In this document: piece by piece, positions 19,029 through 27,584 of the stretch | Layout of the letters: each line of letters opens with the position of its first letter | How positions within the stretch are numbered: position 1 is the stretch's first letter | Source: Clostridiales bacterium | GTDB taxonomy: Bacteria; Bacillota; Clostridia; Peptostreptococcales; Anaerovoracaceae | Length of the DNA stretch: 64,000 nt | Direction of reading: 5' to 3' | NCBI GenBank assembly: GCA_022763735.1 | Contig: JALEQY010000051.1 | Span: forward strand, 32,286 to 96,285 | Notes under the pieces: model-generated | Told to the model about the DNA's origin: nothing | Database searches by the model: none | What the model saw: the letters and a program-made list of their open reading frames with translations, nothing else | Position numbers and translations under genes: made by a program

Positions 19029-19229
19029 TTATTTTCCAGCCAGCTGCTGTTCAGCCATCTCAACTAATTTCTTAGTCATATAGCCGCCGACATAGCCGTT
19101 CTGTCTTGCAGTCAGGTTTCCCTTGTCAGTCTGCTCATAGTTGGCCATACCGAGTTCATTTGCAACTTCTGTCTTTAAGTTCTTTAATGCAGGCTTTGCA
19201 CTTACATTCATTTTATCCTGTAATGACAT
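19029..19229 (-). CDS. Alpha/beta-type small acid-soluble spore protein
   Basis: ALKNLKTEVANELGM and LTARQNGYVGGYMTKKLVEMAEQQL are SASP signatures. Confidence 0.93.
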   Translation of the reverse strand: MSLQDKMNVSAKPALKNLKTEVANELGMANYEQTDKGNLTARQNGYVGGYMTKKLVEMAEQQLAGK

Positions 19230-19318
19230 TTGTTTCTCACCTCCTGTACTAATAATTTAACCCGAGGTGAAGAAAGTATTACATGCAATTATTGCATATG
19301 CTGCCGTGATTTCCCATA

Positions 19319-21355
19319 CTACAGATTTAAGCTGAAATCTTCTCCGAAAAGTCTTATAACTCTGCGTCGGAGCGGCTGATTTTCAGTTTTTTTCAGTTGC
19401 GGATCTTTTTCGATAATTTTTTTTGCTTCGTTTTTTGCCACATTCAGAATGCTGATATGTCTGGCCAGGTCAGCAATGTTCAGATCCGGCAGTCCATGCT
19501 GCCTCGTTCCGAATATTTCTCCCGGCCCTCTAAGTTTCAGATCTTCCTCTGCTATATAGAAACCATCGGATGAAGCCTCCATTATCTCACATCTTTTTTT
19601 CGCAATTTCCGAATTGCCATCCCTGATGAGAAAACAGAAAGAACTGAAACTGCCCCTTCCTACACGACCTCTAAGCTGATGCAGCTGGGCAAGTCCGAAA
19701 CGTTCAGCATTTTCGATCACTATGACAGTGGCATTGGGTACATTTATACCCACTTCTATCACGACAGTGGCGACAAGCACGTCGATTTCGCCCCTGTAAA
19801 AAAGCTCCATGACGCTGTCCTTCTCGCTCTGCTTCATTGCTCCGTGGATAAGAGCCACTTTATACCTTCTGAAACGCTGCGAAAGCTCTTCTGCCACCTG
19901 CTGTGCCGATTTTACATCAAGGACCTCAGAATCCTCTATAAGCGGTGTCACCACGTACGCCTGCCGCCCCTGTTTCAGCTGCTTTTCCACAAAATCATAG
20001 CATCTGCCCCGCTGATCTGCCGTCAGGCTTCTTGTACGTATTATCTGCCTTCCCGGAGGAAGCTCGTCGATCACAGAAACATCCAGATCTCCATACAGAA
20101 TAACCGCCAGTGTTCTCGGTATCGGTGTTGCCGTCATGACAAGTACATTAGGATTTTCGCCCTTTTCCTTGAGGCTTATACGCTGCTTCACACCGAATCT
20201 GTGCTGCTCATCAGTGATTACAAGCCCCAGACGGCTGAATCTGACCTCAGACTGTATGATGGCATGTGTCCCGATAAGAATCTGTATCGTACCATCCTCA
20301 AGCATTCTCAAGTTTTCTCTCTTCTCAGCCGCCTTCATCGTCCCCGACAGGAAGCCGACTTCAATGCCATGTGCCGCAAAGCTTTTTTTCAGACCTTCAT
20401 AATGCTGTTTTGCCAGTATTTCCGTCGGAGCCATCAGAACAGCCTGATATCCGCATTTTACAGCCTTGTACATGGCAATTTCCGCCACAGCAGTCTTGCC
20501 TGAGCCCACATCTCCCTGAACAAGTCTGTTCATTGCCTTTCCGCTTTCGAGATCTGCGATGATTTCATGAACACACCGTGACTGGGCATCTGTAAGCGGA
20601 TAAGGCAGCGAATCGATATAATCCTGTACAGACACCTCCATAGAAAAAGCTGTCCCGTTCCCGCCTTTACTGCTGCTGGTCCTGGCCGCCAGAAGGCCTG
20701 TCTGCATCACAAGCAGCTCATCGAATACAAGCCTGTACTTTCCTTCCAGCAGTTTCTGTTTTTCTTCCGGAAAATGGACATTACGCAGCGCATATTCTAT
20801 GCTGCAGAGCCTGTTGTTTTCTATTGTCCCGGGAGACAGTATCTCTTCCGCTCTGCAGTAAAGCTCCTCTGCACTTTTCTGCCAAATTCGCATTTCTCTC
20901 TGAGTTATTCCTTTTGTCAGAGGATAAACCGGCAGAATCCCCGATACACTGTCATCTCTTGAGAAGTCCGGATGCACCATCTGCATTTTTCCGAAATTTG
21001 CAGATACCTTGCCATAGAATACATATTCGTCTCCTACTTTAAAGCTTTTCGTCAGATATCCGGCATTAAAAAAAACAACTTCAAGACTGCCGGTGTCATC
21101 TGTCACCAGCAGCCGGAGCAGCTGTTTCCTGCTCTTTCTGTATCTGTCATTAACCACCAGAGTGACCCTGGCTCTGATCACTGCAGTCTCATCCTCTTCA
21201 AGCTGACTTATATTCTTCACGCATCGCCTGTCCTCATAGTCTCTGGGGAAAAAATATATCAGATCCTCAAGTGTCTTTATGTTAAGCTTTGACAGAGCTT
21301 CCGCCTTCTTCGGCCCGATACCCTTTATACTGCTGATACTGTCGTGAAGCTCCAT
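19319..21355 (-). CDS. recG: ATP-dependent DNA helicase RecG
   Basis: 678 aa; LVQGDVGSGKTAVA, DEQHRFGV, MTATPIPRTLA, QLRGRVGRG. Confidence 0.97.
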   Translation of the reverse strand: MELHDSISSIKGIGPKKAEALSKLNIKTLEDLIYFFPRDYEDRRCVKNISQLEEDETAVIRARVTLVVNDRYRKSRKQLLRLLVTDDTGSLEVVFFNAGYLTKSFKVGDEYVFYGKVSANFGKMQMVHPDFSRDDSVSGILPVYPLTKGITQREMRIWQKSAEELYCRAEEILSPGTIENNRLCSIEYALRNVHFPEEKQKLLEGKYRLVFDELLVMQTGLLAARTSSSKGGNGTAFSMEVSVQDYIDSLPYPLTDAQSRCVHEIIADLESGKAMNRLVQGDVGSGKTAVAEIAMYKAVKCGYQAVLMAPTEILAKQHYEGLKKSFAAHGIEVGFLSGTMKAAEKRENLRMLEDGTIQILIGTHAIIQSEVRFSRLGLVITDEQHRFGVKQRISLKEKGENPNVLVMTATPIPRTLAVILYGDLDVSVIDELPPGRQIIRTRSLTADQRGRCYDFVEKQLKQGRQAYVVTPLIEDSEVLDVKSAQQVAEELSQRFRRYKVALIHGAMKQSEKDSVMELFYRGEIDVLVATVVIEVGINVPNATVIVIENAERFGLAQLHQLRGRVGRGSFSSFCFLIRDGNSEIAKKRCEIMEASSDGFYIAEEDLKLRGPGEIFGTRQHGLPDLNIADLARHISILNVAKNEAKKIIEKDPQLKKTENQPLRRRVIRLFGEDFSLNL

Positions 21356-21757
21356 TTATCTGCTCACCTCTATATGTCTCCTGGCAATATTCTTTGAAAC
21401 GCTGCCAGTAACAACAACTGTCACCTTTTCTGGACGTTCACCCATTATTGTTTCCATTTTATCATAAATGTAATCGATGATTTCATTTGTTACCTGACTG
21501 ATGCTGCATCCGAATTTAACAACAATATAAACCACCACTGCAATCCCTGCGCCTGCTCTGATAATCTCAATACCTCCGGCCTCTTCATCATAAATGTTCA
21601 TCTTTGATGCTATACCCGGCACAACGTTCATATACTTTCCTTTATAGTTGAGAATTGCCGCTCTGCCGCCGCAGTGCTCAACAGCTTCCACAGCTATCCT
21701 GTTTATCAGATTCTGCGAAAAGCTGATTTTGCCGTATTTTGTCTCGACTTCAAACAC
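21356..21757 (-). CDS. Asp23/Gls24 family protein
   Basis: 133 aa; IAVVVYIVVKFGCSISQVTNEI pattern typical of Asp23/YloU. Confidence 0.85.
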   Translation of the reverse strand: MFEVETKYGKISFSQNLINRIAVEAVEHCGGRAAILNYKGKYMNVVPGIASKMNIYDEEAGGIEIIRAGAGIAVVVYIVVKFGCSISQVTNEIIDYIYDKMETIMGERPEKVTVVVTGSVSKNIARRHIEVSR

Positions 21758-21869
21758 CTTCTGTCTCCTTTATACAAATACTGTTATCAGATGATATCTA
21801 TTTTATCACAGTTCAGCTTTTCTGCACAATCATAATAAAATTTTCATATAATAGCATGAGGTGATCATA

Positions 21870-22064
21870 ATGAACAGACATGGACATATGGGCTGCCAGC
21901 CTGGCAGACCACATAAAAAGAATACCTTCTGCAGAAAAATCGGTATAATCATGCTGCTATCCGGTGCCGTAACAGTCATGGCACTGTTCCTGCCGCTGAA
22001 ATGCCTCGTCGTTCTGCTGTGTTTTGTTCTGATCATCTGCGGAATACTGCTGATAAAAAAATAA
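21870..22064 (+). CDS. Small 64-aa membrane protein with His/Cys-rich N-terminus
   Basis: GAGGTG Shine-Dalgarno 6 nt before ATG 21870; TATAAT just upstream; MNRHGHMGCQPGRPHKKNTFCRK then two hydrophobic helices. Confidence 0.6.
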   Translation: MNRHGHMGCQPGRPHKKNTFCRKIGIIMLLSGAVTVMALFLPLKCLVVLLCFVLIICGILLIKK

Positions 22065-22084
22065 ACGCCCACTTATGTGAGCGT
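22065..22084 (-). terminator. Intrinsic terminator of rpmB, U-tract overlapping 3' end of the convergent small ORF
   Basis: Minus strand ACGCTCAC ATAA GTGGGCGT TTATTTTTTT. Confidence 0.75.
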
Positions 22085-22095
22085 CCGTTTCCTTG

Positions 22096-22287
22096 TTAGA
22101 TGGCACGGTTAACTTTGCCTGATCTTAAGCATCTTGTACATACTTTAGCTTTTCTAACTGTTCCGTTATCATCGATTCTTACAGTCTGAATATTTGCATT
22201 CCATTTTCTTCTAGTGTGTCTGTTTGAATGGGATACATTATTTCCGGAAACCTGTCCTTTACCACAAATTTCACATTTTCTTGACAT
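22096..22287 (-). CDS. rpmB: 50S ribosomal protein L28
   Basis: MSRKCEICGKGQVSGNNVSHSNRHTRRKWNANIQTV; start taken at MSRKCE. Confidence 0.97.
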   Translation of the reverse strand: MSRKCEICGKGQVSGNNVSHSNRHTRRKWNANIQTVRIDDNGTVRKAKVCTRCLRSGKVNRAI

Positions 22288-22385
22288 CTGCCGCACCTCC
22301 TTATACATGTAGTATCTAAATGCTTTCGCAATTTATCTGCTGGATTTTGAGTCTGCATCTCCTCGTCCAGACTCGAACAAATGAC

Positions 22386-22414
22386 ATTATAGCACAGGTA
22401 TGCTATAAAGACAA
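22386..22414 (-). promoter_or_regulatory. Sigma-A promoter of rpmB
   Basis: Minus strand TTGTCT-17 nt-TATAAT, leaving a leader of about 90 nt. Confidence 0.6.
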
Positions 22415-22455
22415 GTTTTTTTTATATCAAACTTGAAGTTAATTTCGAAGTGATG

Positions 22456-22992
22456 CTATTTCTGTTCCCAGAGCACCGGTCTGCCGGTTTTTCTTGTTTC
22501 ATTCATATCGATGATTCTCTGATTTCTGCTTCCTCGAAACTGCAGCGTAAGATCACGTTCTTCTTTAATAAAAGGGCCATCGATCAGAATATCTGTCAGC
22601 TCCATAAGCTCTCTGACAGAATCATTCTCTTTGCACATACGTGATATCTGCTCATAAGTGTACCCGCTGAAAACCGTCAGGGACAGATTTCTGTCCTTGA
22701 TCTGCTTTGCCATGTATGCAAAAGCTTCCGGCTGACAGAGAGGTTCTCCTCCTGAAAAAGTGACACCTGCCAGCAGAGGATCCTTGTCTATTTCTGCCAT
22801 AAGCTTATCTGTGCTGCATTCGCTGCCGCCATCAAAATCATGAGTCTCTGGATTATGGCATCCAGGGCAGTCATGAGGACATCCCTGACAGAATACAGTG
22901 AATCTTATACCTGGTCCATCCACGATGGATTCCCTCACTATACCTGCAATTCTGAGTGAATCACGGATTTCTTTCACATCTGCCGCCTTCAT
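22456..22992 (-). CDS. nrdG: Anaerobic ribonucleotide reductase activating protein
   Basis: SIVDGPGIRFTVFCQGCPHDCPGCHNPETH radical SAM motif; GDG-type TFSGGEP. Confidence 0.96.
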   Translation of the reverse strand: MKAADVKEIRDSLRIAGIVRESIVDGPGIRFTVFCQGCPHDCPGCHNPETHDFDGGSECSTDKLMAEIDKDPLLAGVTFSGGEPLCQPEAFAYMAKQIKDRNLSLTVFSGYTYEQISRMCKENDSVRELMELTDILIDGPFIKEERDLTLQFRGSRNQRIIDMNETRKTGRPVLWEQK

Positions 22993-25238
22993 ACAGCCAG
23001 CCTTCTGATTCTCTCGAATCCTCTGTCACTGTCATCTTCAGTCCTGTGGCAGCAAGGGCATTCATTATCTATAATTCCCGTATAGCCGCACACCGGATCT
23101 CTGTCAACAGGGTGATTTATAGACCCATATCCGACGCCGTTTTCTTTCATGCACCTTACGACCTGTTCGAAAGCTTCAAGATTTTTGCAGGGATCTCCAT
23201 CAAGCTCCACATATGTGATATGACCTCCATTGGTCAGTGCGTGATAAGGTGCCTCCAGTCTGATTTTATCAAAAGCACTGATATTGAAATATACCGGTAT
23301 ATGGAAAGAGTTTGTGTAATAATCTCTGTCTGTAACTCCTTCTATGACTCCGTATTTCGCCCTGTCAATCCTGACAAACCTGCCTGAAAGGCCTTCTGCC
23401 GGAGTTGCAATCAGAGAATAATTGAAGCCAGTCTTTTCGGTAGCTTCATCCATTTTCTTCCTCATAAATCCTATGATTTCAAGGCCCAGACTCTGAGCTT
23501 CAGGCGTTTCACCATGATGGCTTCCTATAAGAGCTTTGAGACATTCTGCAAGTCCGATAAAGCCTACTGTCAAGGTTCCGTGCTTAAGCACCTCCGCTAC
23601 TGAATCCTCAGGCTTGAGTTTATCAGAATCCAGCCAAATTCCCTGTCCCATGAGGAACGGATAATTCTTAACCTTCTTTGAAGCCTGAATCTTATACCTT
23701 TCCATAAGCTGATCGATGCACAGATCCACTTTTCTCTCCAGCTCCTCAAAGAACCAGTCGATGTCTCCGTGGGCTTTTATGCCTATCCTCGGCAGATTCA
23801 CAGATGTGAAGCTGAGATTCCCTCTGCCGCCTACCACTTCTCTCGACGGATCATAATGATTTCCTATAACCCTGGTTCTGCATCCCATATAAGCAGCCTC
23901 CGTATTAGGATCCCCTTCTTTATAGTACTGCAGATTAAACGGAGCATCTATGAATGAGAAGTTCGGGAACAGTCTCTTGGCAGAAACTCTGCATGCCAGC
24001 TTGAACATGTCGTAGTTCGGATCCTCCGGATTATAGTTCACACCTTCTTTAAGCTTGAAAATGTGTATAGGGAAAATAGCAGTTTCCCCGTTTCCCAGGC
24101 CTGCCTCTGTGGCCAGCAGAATATTCTCTATAATCATCCTGCCTTCCGGAGATGTATCTGTACCATAGTTTATCGAAGAAAAAGGAATCTGTGCACCTGC
24201 TCTCGAATGCATTGTATTCAGGTTATGTACAAATGCTTCCATAGCCTGATATGTAGCTCGCTTTATCTCTTCGTTTGCATATTTTGTTGCTTTCTTCTGA
24301 AGTTTATCTATAAATTTCTCATCAATAACTTCTCTCAGAAAAGCTTTTTCGATTTCTTTATAACCGTTATCATCAGCCAGAACAGGGAAAACATCATGTT
24401 TTTCCATTATCTCCGCACCTATGGATTTTGTTTTTTCAACACCGTCTTCAATATCAAACAGAAGATTCAACATCTTGCCCATGTTAGTCCAGTACAGTTT
24501 CCTGTATGTTTTCCTGACTCCTCCTGCCATGCCGTAATCAAAATCCGGTATGCTCTGTCCTCCATGCTGATCATTCTGATTTGACTGAATTGCAATGCAG
24601 GCAAGGGCAGCATAGCTCTGTATATCATTAGGCTCTCTTAAAAATCCATGACCGGTTGAGAATCCTCCTCTGAACAACTTCTCAATATCGATCTGGCAGC
24701 ATGTTGTAGTCAGTGTGAGAAAATCCATATCATGTATATGTATATCACCATCTCTGTGAGCCTGAGCATGCTCCGGCTTCAGCACAAACATCTCATAAAA
24801 CTGCTTGGCACCCTCCGAGCCGTATTTCAGCATGGTTCCCATGGCAGTATCGCCATCGATATTGGCATTCTCTCGTTTGGTATCATTGTCCTTTGCCTCT
24901 TTGAAAGTAAGATCCTCATAAGTTTTCATAAGCCTGGTATTCATATCTCTTACTCTCGTACGCTCAGCTCTGTAGAGTATGTACTCCTTGGCGGTTCTGG
25001 CATGTCCGTTTTCGATGAGTACCTTCTCCACTGTATCCTGTATCTGTTCAACAGTAGGAACTTCATTATGACATATTTCGATGAGATAGACTTCAACCTG
25101 TCTTGCCAGATATTTAGCCATGTCCCTGTCCTTGCCTCCCAGCACCTGGGCGGCTTTGTATATGGCATCGGCAATTTTGTCCACATTAAAATCTACGGTT
25201 CGTCCATCTCTTTTAATTATTTTTCTGATCTGTTCCAT
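22989..25238 (-). CDS. nrdD: Anaerobic ribonucleoside-triphosphate reductase
   Basis: N-terminal ATP-cone (KIIKRDGRTVDFNVDKIADAI), CCQIDI, C-terminal Zn ribbon CGYTG..CPCC; overlaps nrdG start. Confidence 0.96.
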   Translation of the reverse strand: MEQIRKIIKRDGRTVDFNVDKIADAIYKAAQVLGGKDRDMAKYLARQVEVYLIEICHNEVPTVEQIQDTVEKVLIENGHARTAKEYILYRAERTRVRDMNTRLMKTYEDLTFKEAKDNDTKRENANIDGDTAMGTMLKYGSEGAKQFYEMFVLKPEHAQAHRDGDIHIHDMDFLTLTTTCCQIDIEKLFRGGFSTGHGFLREPNDIQSYAALACIAIQSNQNDQHGGQSIPDFDYGMAGGVRKTYRKLYWTNMGKMLNLLFDIEDGVEKTKSIGAEIMEKHDVFPVLADDNGYKEIEKAFLREVIDEKFIDKLQKKATKYANEEIKRATYQAMEAFVHNLNTMHSRAGAQIPFSSINYGTDTSPEGRMIIENILLATEAGLGNGETAIFPIHIFKLKEGVNYNPEDPNYDMFKLACRVSAKRLFPNFSFIDAPFNLQYYKEGDPNTEAAYMGCRTRVIGNHYDPSREVVGGRGNLSFTSVNLPRIGIKAHGDIDWFFEELERKVDLCIDQLMERYKIQASKKVKNYPFLMGQGIWLDSDKLKPEDSVAEVLKHGTLTVGFIGLAECLKALIGSHHGETPEAQSLGLEIIGFMRKKMDEATEKTGFNYSLIATPAEGLSGRFVRIDRAKYGVIEGVTDRDYYTNSFHIPVYFNISAFDKIRLEAPYHALTNGGHITYVELDGDPCKNLEAFEQVVRCMKENGVGYGSINHPVDRDPVCGYTGIIDNECPCCHRTEDDSDRGFERIRRLAV

Positions 25239-25270
25239 ACTGTATCTCCCTGTTATCTCATTACATAAAA

Positions 25271-25286
25271 CCACAATATATCGTCT
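25271..25286. promoter_or_regulatory. Candidate NrdR box
   Basis: CCACAATATATCGTCT vs consensus ACACWATATATWGTGT, upstream of nrdD. Confidence 0.35.
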
Positions 25287-25398
25287 GTTATTATATATAC
25301 CATGAAAATTATACCCTAAATACAGTTGCAGTCAACTATATTTTATGTATTTCAATGTTCTTTTTCACAGCCGGCTGTCACCTTCCGGCAAAACAAAA

Positions 25399-25422
25399 CA
25401 GCTCCGGCGGTTACCGAAGCTG
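25399..25422 (-). terminator. Terminator of GNAT gene
   Basis: Minus strand CAGCTTCGG..CCGGAGCTG TTTTGTTTTG. Confidence 0.6.
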
Positions 25423-25472
25423 CGGATGCACATCAAATCGTCTGCTTTCAGGGCATTCTCGAGAACAGAATA

Positions 25473-26003
25473 TCAGTTTTCATCGAAAAACTCTGCTCTC
25501 AGCATGGACATGAGGTGCAGATCATAATACCGTCCGTCTTTTCTCGTGGCATTTCTGGCAACGCCCTCAGATTTGAATCCAAGACTTTCATAGAGCGTCG
25601 AAGCGCGTTTATTACCTGTGTAATAATCCAGCGTGACTCTCTCCATATGGAGGAATGTGAAACAGTATTTCAGCAGTTCATTCATTATTTCACGTCCATA
25701 TCCCCTGCCCCACAACTCAGATTCTCCTATATAGAATTTGGTTATATCCAGGGAATCCGAATGTCTGTCAAGTCTGGAAATGAATATTCTCCCCACCGGT
25801 TTGCCTGTCTCTCTGCTCACTACTGTATAGTCAAGCTTATCTGCTGAAAATTTATTATATAGAGCCTCTGTAACTACATCTTCATAAGTTCTGTCTTCAT
25901 CAAAGCTAAGGTATTTAATAACCTGTGGATCAGTTTCCCATCTGGCAAAAAACTCATAGTCCGCAAATTCAGTTTCTCTAATTATAAAATTCTGAGTCTC
26001 CAT
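25473..26003 (-). CDS. GNAT family N-acetyltransferase (RimJ-like)
   Basis: ELWGRGYGREIMNELLKYCF, YTGNKRASTLYESLGFKSEG. Confidence 0.88.
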   Translation of the reverse strand: METQNFIIRETEFADYEFFARWETDPQVIKYLSFDEDRTYEDVVTEALYNKFSADKLDYTVVSRETGKPVGRIFISRLDRHSDSLDITKFYIGESELWGRGYGREIMNELLKYCFTFLHMERVTLDYYTGNKRASTLYESLGFKSEGVARNATRKDGRYYDLHLMSMLRAEFFDEN

Positions 26004-26121
26004 TTCAGTCTCCTTACAGATTTTATCAAAGATTCATTTAAACTCTACAAAATTATTTTTTCATATGTTATTATATTATTATATTAAGAATAACACAAAC
26101 AAACAAGGAGAAAAATCAATT

Positions 26122-27507
26122 ATGAGGAAATTTTTTCTTTTTATTATATCAGGTACATTATTACTTACTCTATTCATGTGCGGATGCGGTCTGGAGGAAA
26201 TAGACCGCGAGAAAGAACTGAAAGCGGCGTTTGAAACAACGTCTGAAGAGCTTCAGTCAAACTTCTCGGGATCGGACGGCGATTATTCACTTGTATCGGA
26301 ATATCTTGAATCGTGGTCAAACAACAATGAGATTAAGGTGAAGAAACGTACTGACACATACATGATTCTCTCAAACCCGGCGACGGACGGCTGTTCAGAC
26401 AGCGAATCCACGATGCTTCAATGCCAGGTCAATACCAGAGATTTCAGCGATTCACTCCAAACACTGTCCACAGCTCTAACTGCACTTCTTGGGCCTGAAA
26501 ACCACGGTGACATAGTCCTTATCATTACAGAAAATGAAGGAGGACATCTCAAAGGTGCTGCTGATCTTGATCCTGAATATACAGATTATGACAACATCAT
26601 AAATCTTGAATATGATGATGAGTCGCTGCTTTATACGTCCGGATGCTATACTTCCGAGGGCACAATGACCTCTGAAACATCATCAACCTCTCCGGATTAT
26701 CAGAATGCCTTTAAAATAACAATGACAACAACAAGCTATTCTGATCCTTTTGATTACAGCAGCCACTTTCCTAATCCTATTGACACCATAGGCAGCCTGC
26801 TTGCTACTGAGAAAAGCTCCGGCCAGCTGTTTCAGCTGGCATCCTTCGAATGTGATACCGAGAAAGGTTATACACCTCAGTCGGCAACTGCGGTGGTAGT
26901 TATCGACAATAACGATGTAGACAGTTTTACCAGCAGGTTCAACAGCTCCTATGAGAAAGTAAAGAAGAGATTCGAGAAGCTTGAGCAGAACTTCATTTAT
27001 ACTTTAACCGAAACAGATATGCCGGAAACGGTGCTCAGCAATGAATCATCCGATAACATCATCAGCCTTATGTACACTCTCAAAACGGGCATATATCAGC
27101 AGGATGATGAGAGCGGTGAAATAATCGCAGCTTCAGACATATCATATGTAAGCACATCAGATAACAGGTTCCGTCTGAAGATTAATTCCAGAAGTTCCGA
27201 TTCAAATGTGCTTGAAGAAATGAAAAATATGTTCCAGACAACTTCAGGACTGTGTGAAGCTGATTACTCCTCTACAGATACAGTAACCACCTGGTCATCA
27301 GACAGCAGCAAATCACTGGGAAGCTTTTTCGCTGAAGCTCTCGGATCAGATGATTATATTCAGACTTCAACTCTCAGCTCGGGAGAATGTGACATAATTT
27401 CTTCTAAAGCTGACAATCTGAACATCATCTCATACAGTTTCGATACATCACATCAGGAAGCGGCAATGCTCAATATAATCCATTTTATGGAAAGTCTTGT
27501 CCTGTAA
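26122..27507 (+). CDS. Putative lipoprotein, function unknown
   Basis: AAGGAG before ATG 26122; MRKFFLFIISGTLLLTLFMCGC signal with lipobox-like LFMC; Ser/Asp-rich extracellular body. Confidence 0.75.
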   Translation: MRKFFLFIISGTLLLTLFMCGCGLEEIDREKELKAAFETTSEELQSNFSGSDGDYSLVSEYLESWSNNNEIKVKKRTDTYMILSNPATDGCSDSESTMLQCQVNTRDFSDSLQTLSTALTALLGPENHGDIVLIITENEGGHLKGAADLDPEYTDYDNIINLEYDDESLLYTSGCYTSEGTMTSETSSTSPDYQNAFKITMTTTSYSDPFDYSSHFPNPIDTIGSLLATEKSSGQLFQLASFECDTEKGYTPQSATAVVVIDNNDVDSFTSRFNSSYEKVKKRFEKLEQNFIYTLTETDMPETVLSNESSDNIISLMYTLKTGIYQQDDESGEIIAASDISYVSTSDNRFRLKINSRSSDSNVLEEMKNMFQTTSGLCEADYSSTDTVTTWSSDSSKSLGSFFAEALGSDDYIQTSTLSSGECDIISSKADNLNIISYSFDTSHQEAAMLNIIHFMESLVL

Positions 27508-27530
27508 CAGCAACCGAAAATAATTAACAG

Positions 27531-27566
27531 AAAACGGCGATCCGGAAAATCCGTACCGCCGTTTTT
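27531..27566. terminator. Bidirectional terminator
   Basis: AAAACGGCGATCCGGAAAATCCGTACCGCCGTTTTT. Confidence 0.8.
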
Positions 27567-27584
27567 CTGTTAATTGCTTTTTAC

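Noticed and set aside
22325-22380. tRNA-Leu-like gene or fragment
   Set aside because: Contains GTTCGAGTC and CTCAAAA words, but no acceptor stem or complete cloverleaf could be drawn; better explained as the rpmB leader.
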